Notes under the pieces: generated by a model | Seen by the model: the letters and a program-made list of their open reading frames with translations, nothing else | Databases searched by the model: none | What the model was told of the DNA's origin: nothing | Program-made: the position numbers and the translations under genes | Source: an uncultured Bacillota bacterium | Lineage (GTDB): Bacteria > Bacillota > Clostridia > Peptostreptococcales > Anaerovoracaceae | Length of the DNA stretch: 5,846 nucleotides | Reading direction: 5' to 3' | Assembly (NCBI GenBank): GCA_959606705.1 | Contig: CAUHLX010000184.1 | Span: forward strand, 1-5,846 | Shown here: piece by piece, positions 5,794 to 5,846 of the stretch | Numbering within the stretch: position 1 is the first letter of the stretch | Layout: each line of letters begins with the position of its first letter

Positions 5794-5846
5794 CGCCACA
5801 CGCTCCTTTTCGTTGAGACTCATATACTTCACGATAGATATCACAG
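5786..5846 (-). CDS. ABC exporter half-subunit, C-terminal end only (partial)
   Basis: Only the last 19 codons and a TAA stop are inside the window; the rest of the gene lies beyond the right edge. The visible tail contains YREVYESQRKG, which closely matches the usual C-terminal end of Firmicutes ABC exporter subunits (a YREVYESQ-type ending after the nucleotide-binding domain). The frame ends 8 bp inside the next gene, which encodes a full ABC exporter half-subunit. Adjacent, overlapping half-transporters are the standard arrangement for heterodimeric exporters of the BmrCD, LmrCD or TM287/288 kind. I infer that this is the partner subunit. No catalytic motif is visible, so whether its ATP site is the degenerate one cannot be judged here. 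Confidence 0.8.
   Translation of the reverse strand, partial: CDIYREVYESQRKGACGDE
5803..5808 (-). promoter_or_regulatory. Ribosome binding site of the ABC subunit gene; decides its start
   Basis: AAGGAG lies 9 nt before the ATG at 5793. It falls inside the last codons of the upstream partner gene, whose TAA is just past that ATG. This supports translational coupling and argues against the in-frame ATG 17 codons further upstream. Confidence 0.8.

Noticed and set aside
5794..5844. N-terminal extension of the ABC subunit from an ATG at 5844
   Set aside because: These 17 codons overlap the C-terminal codons of the partner gene in another frame, while a proper ribosome binding site and ATG occur at 5808-5791.
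1..5846. CRISPR arrays, insertion sequences, tRNA or rRNA genes
   Set aside because: I saw no regularly spaced direct repeats, transposase motifs, terminal inverted repeats or RNA-gene signatures anywhere in the window.

Overview
The window carries six protein-coding features, all on the minus strand, so the sequence reads biologically from right to left. Strong AGGAGG-type ribosome binding sites, tight ATGA overlaps, the ABC and MATE subfamilies and a small cysteine-rich DUF3795-like protein suggest an anaerobic member of the Firmicutes (class Clostridia) with moderate GC. The genus cannot be read from this sequence.

Right part (about 3859-5846): the last codons of one ABC-exporter half-subunit run off the right edge. 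They overlap by 8 bp the start of a complete second half-subunit (644 residues). The pair is most likely a heterodimeric type IV ABC exporter. The complete subunit has an intact ATPase site, including the catalytic glutamate.

Middle gap (3548-3858): about 310 bp without a confident gene. It holds a good sigma-70-type promoter just upstream of the response-regulator gene (TTGACA, 17 bp, TAGGCT), with a short direct and inverted repeat in its spacer. It also holds a second, weaker promoter-like pair whose -10 and presumed start point lie inside a near-perfect 32-bp inverted repeat. A 73-codon stop-free frame continues directly in frame past the TAG stop of the ABC gene; it may be a gene remnant, a small-protein region or chance.

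Left part (44-3547): a compact four-gene operon encodes an OmpR-family response regulator, a sensor histidine kinase, a MATE-family efflux protein and a small 13-cysteine protein of the DUF3795 type. The first three genes are joined by 4-bp ATGA overlaps. The fourth starts 58 bp inside the end of the MATE gene behind a very strong ribosome binding site. The simplest reading is a two-component system that senses a signal at the cell surface and controls export by the MATE protein; the role of the cysteine-rich protein is unknown. Nothing here is clearly a new kind of system. The most unusual points are the operon composition, the long MATE/DUF3795 overlap, and the dyad and open frame in the middle gap.
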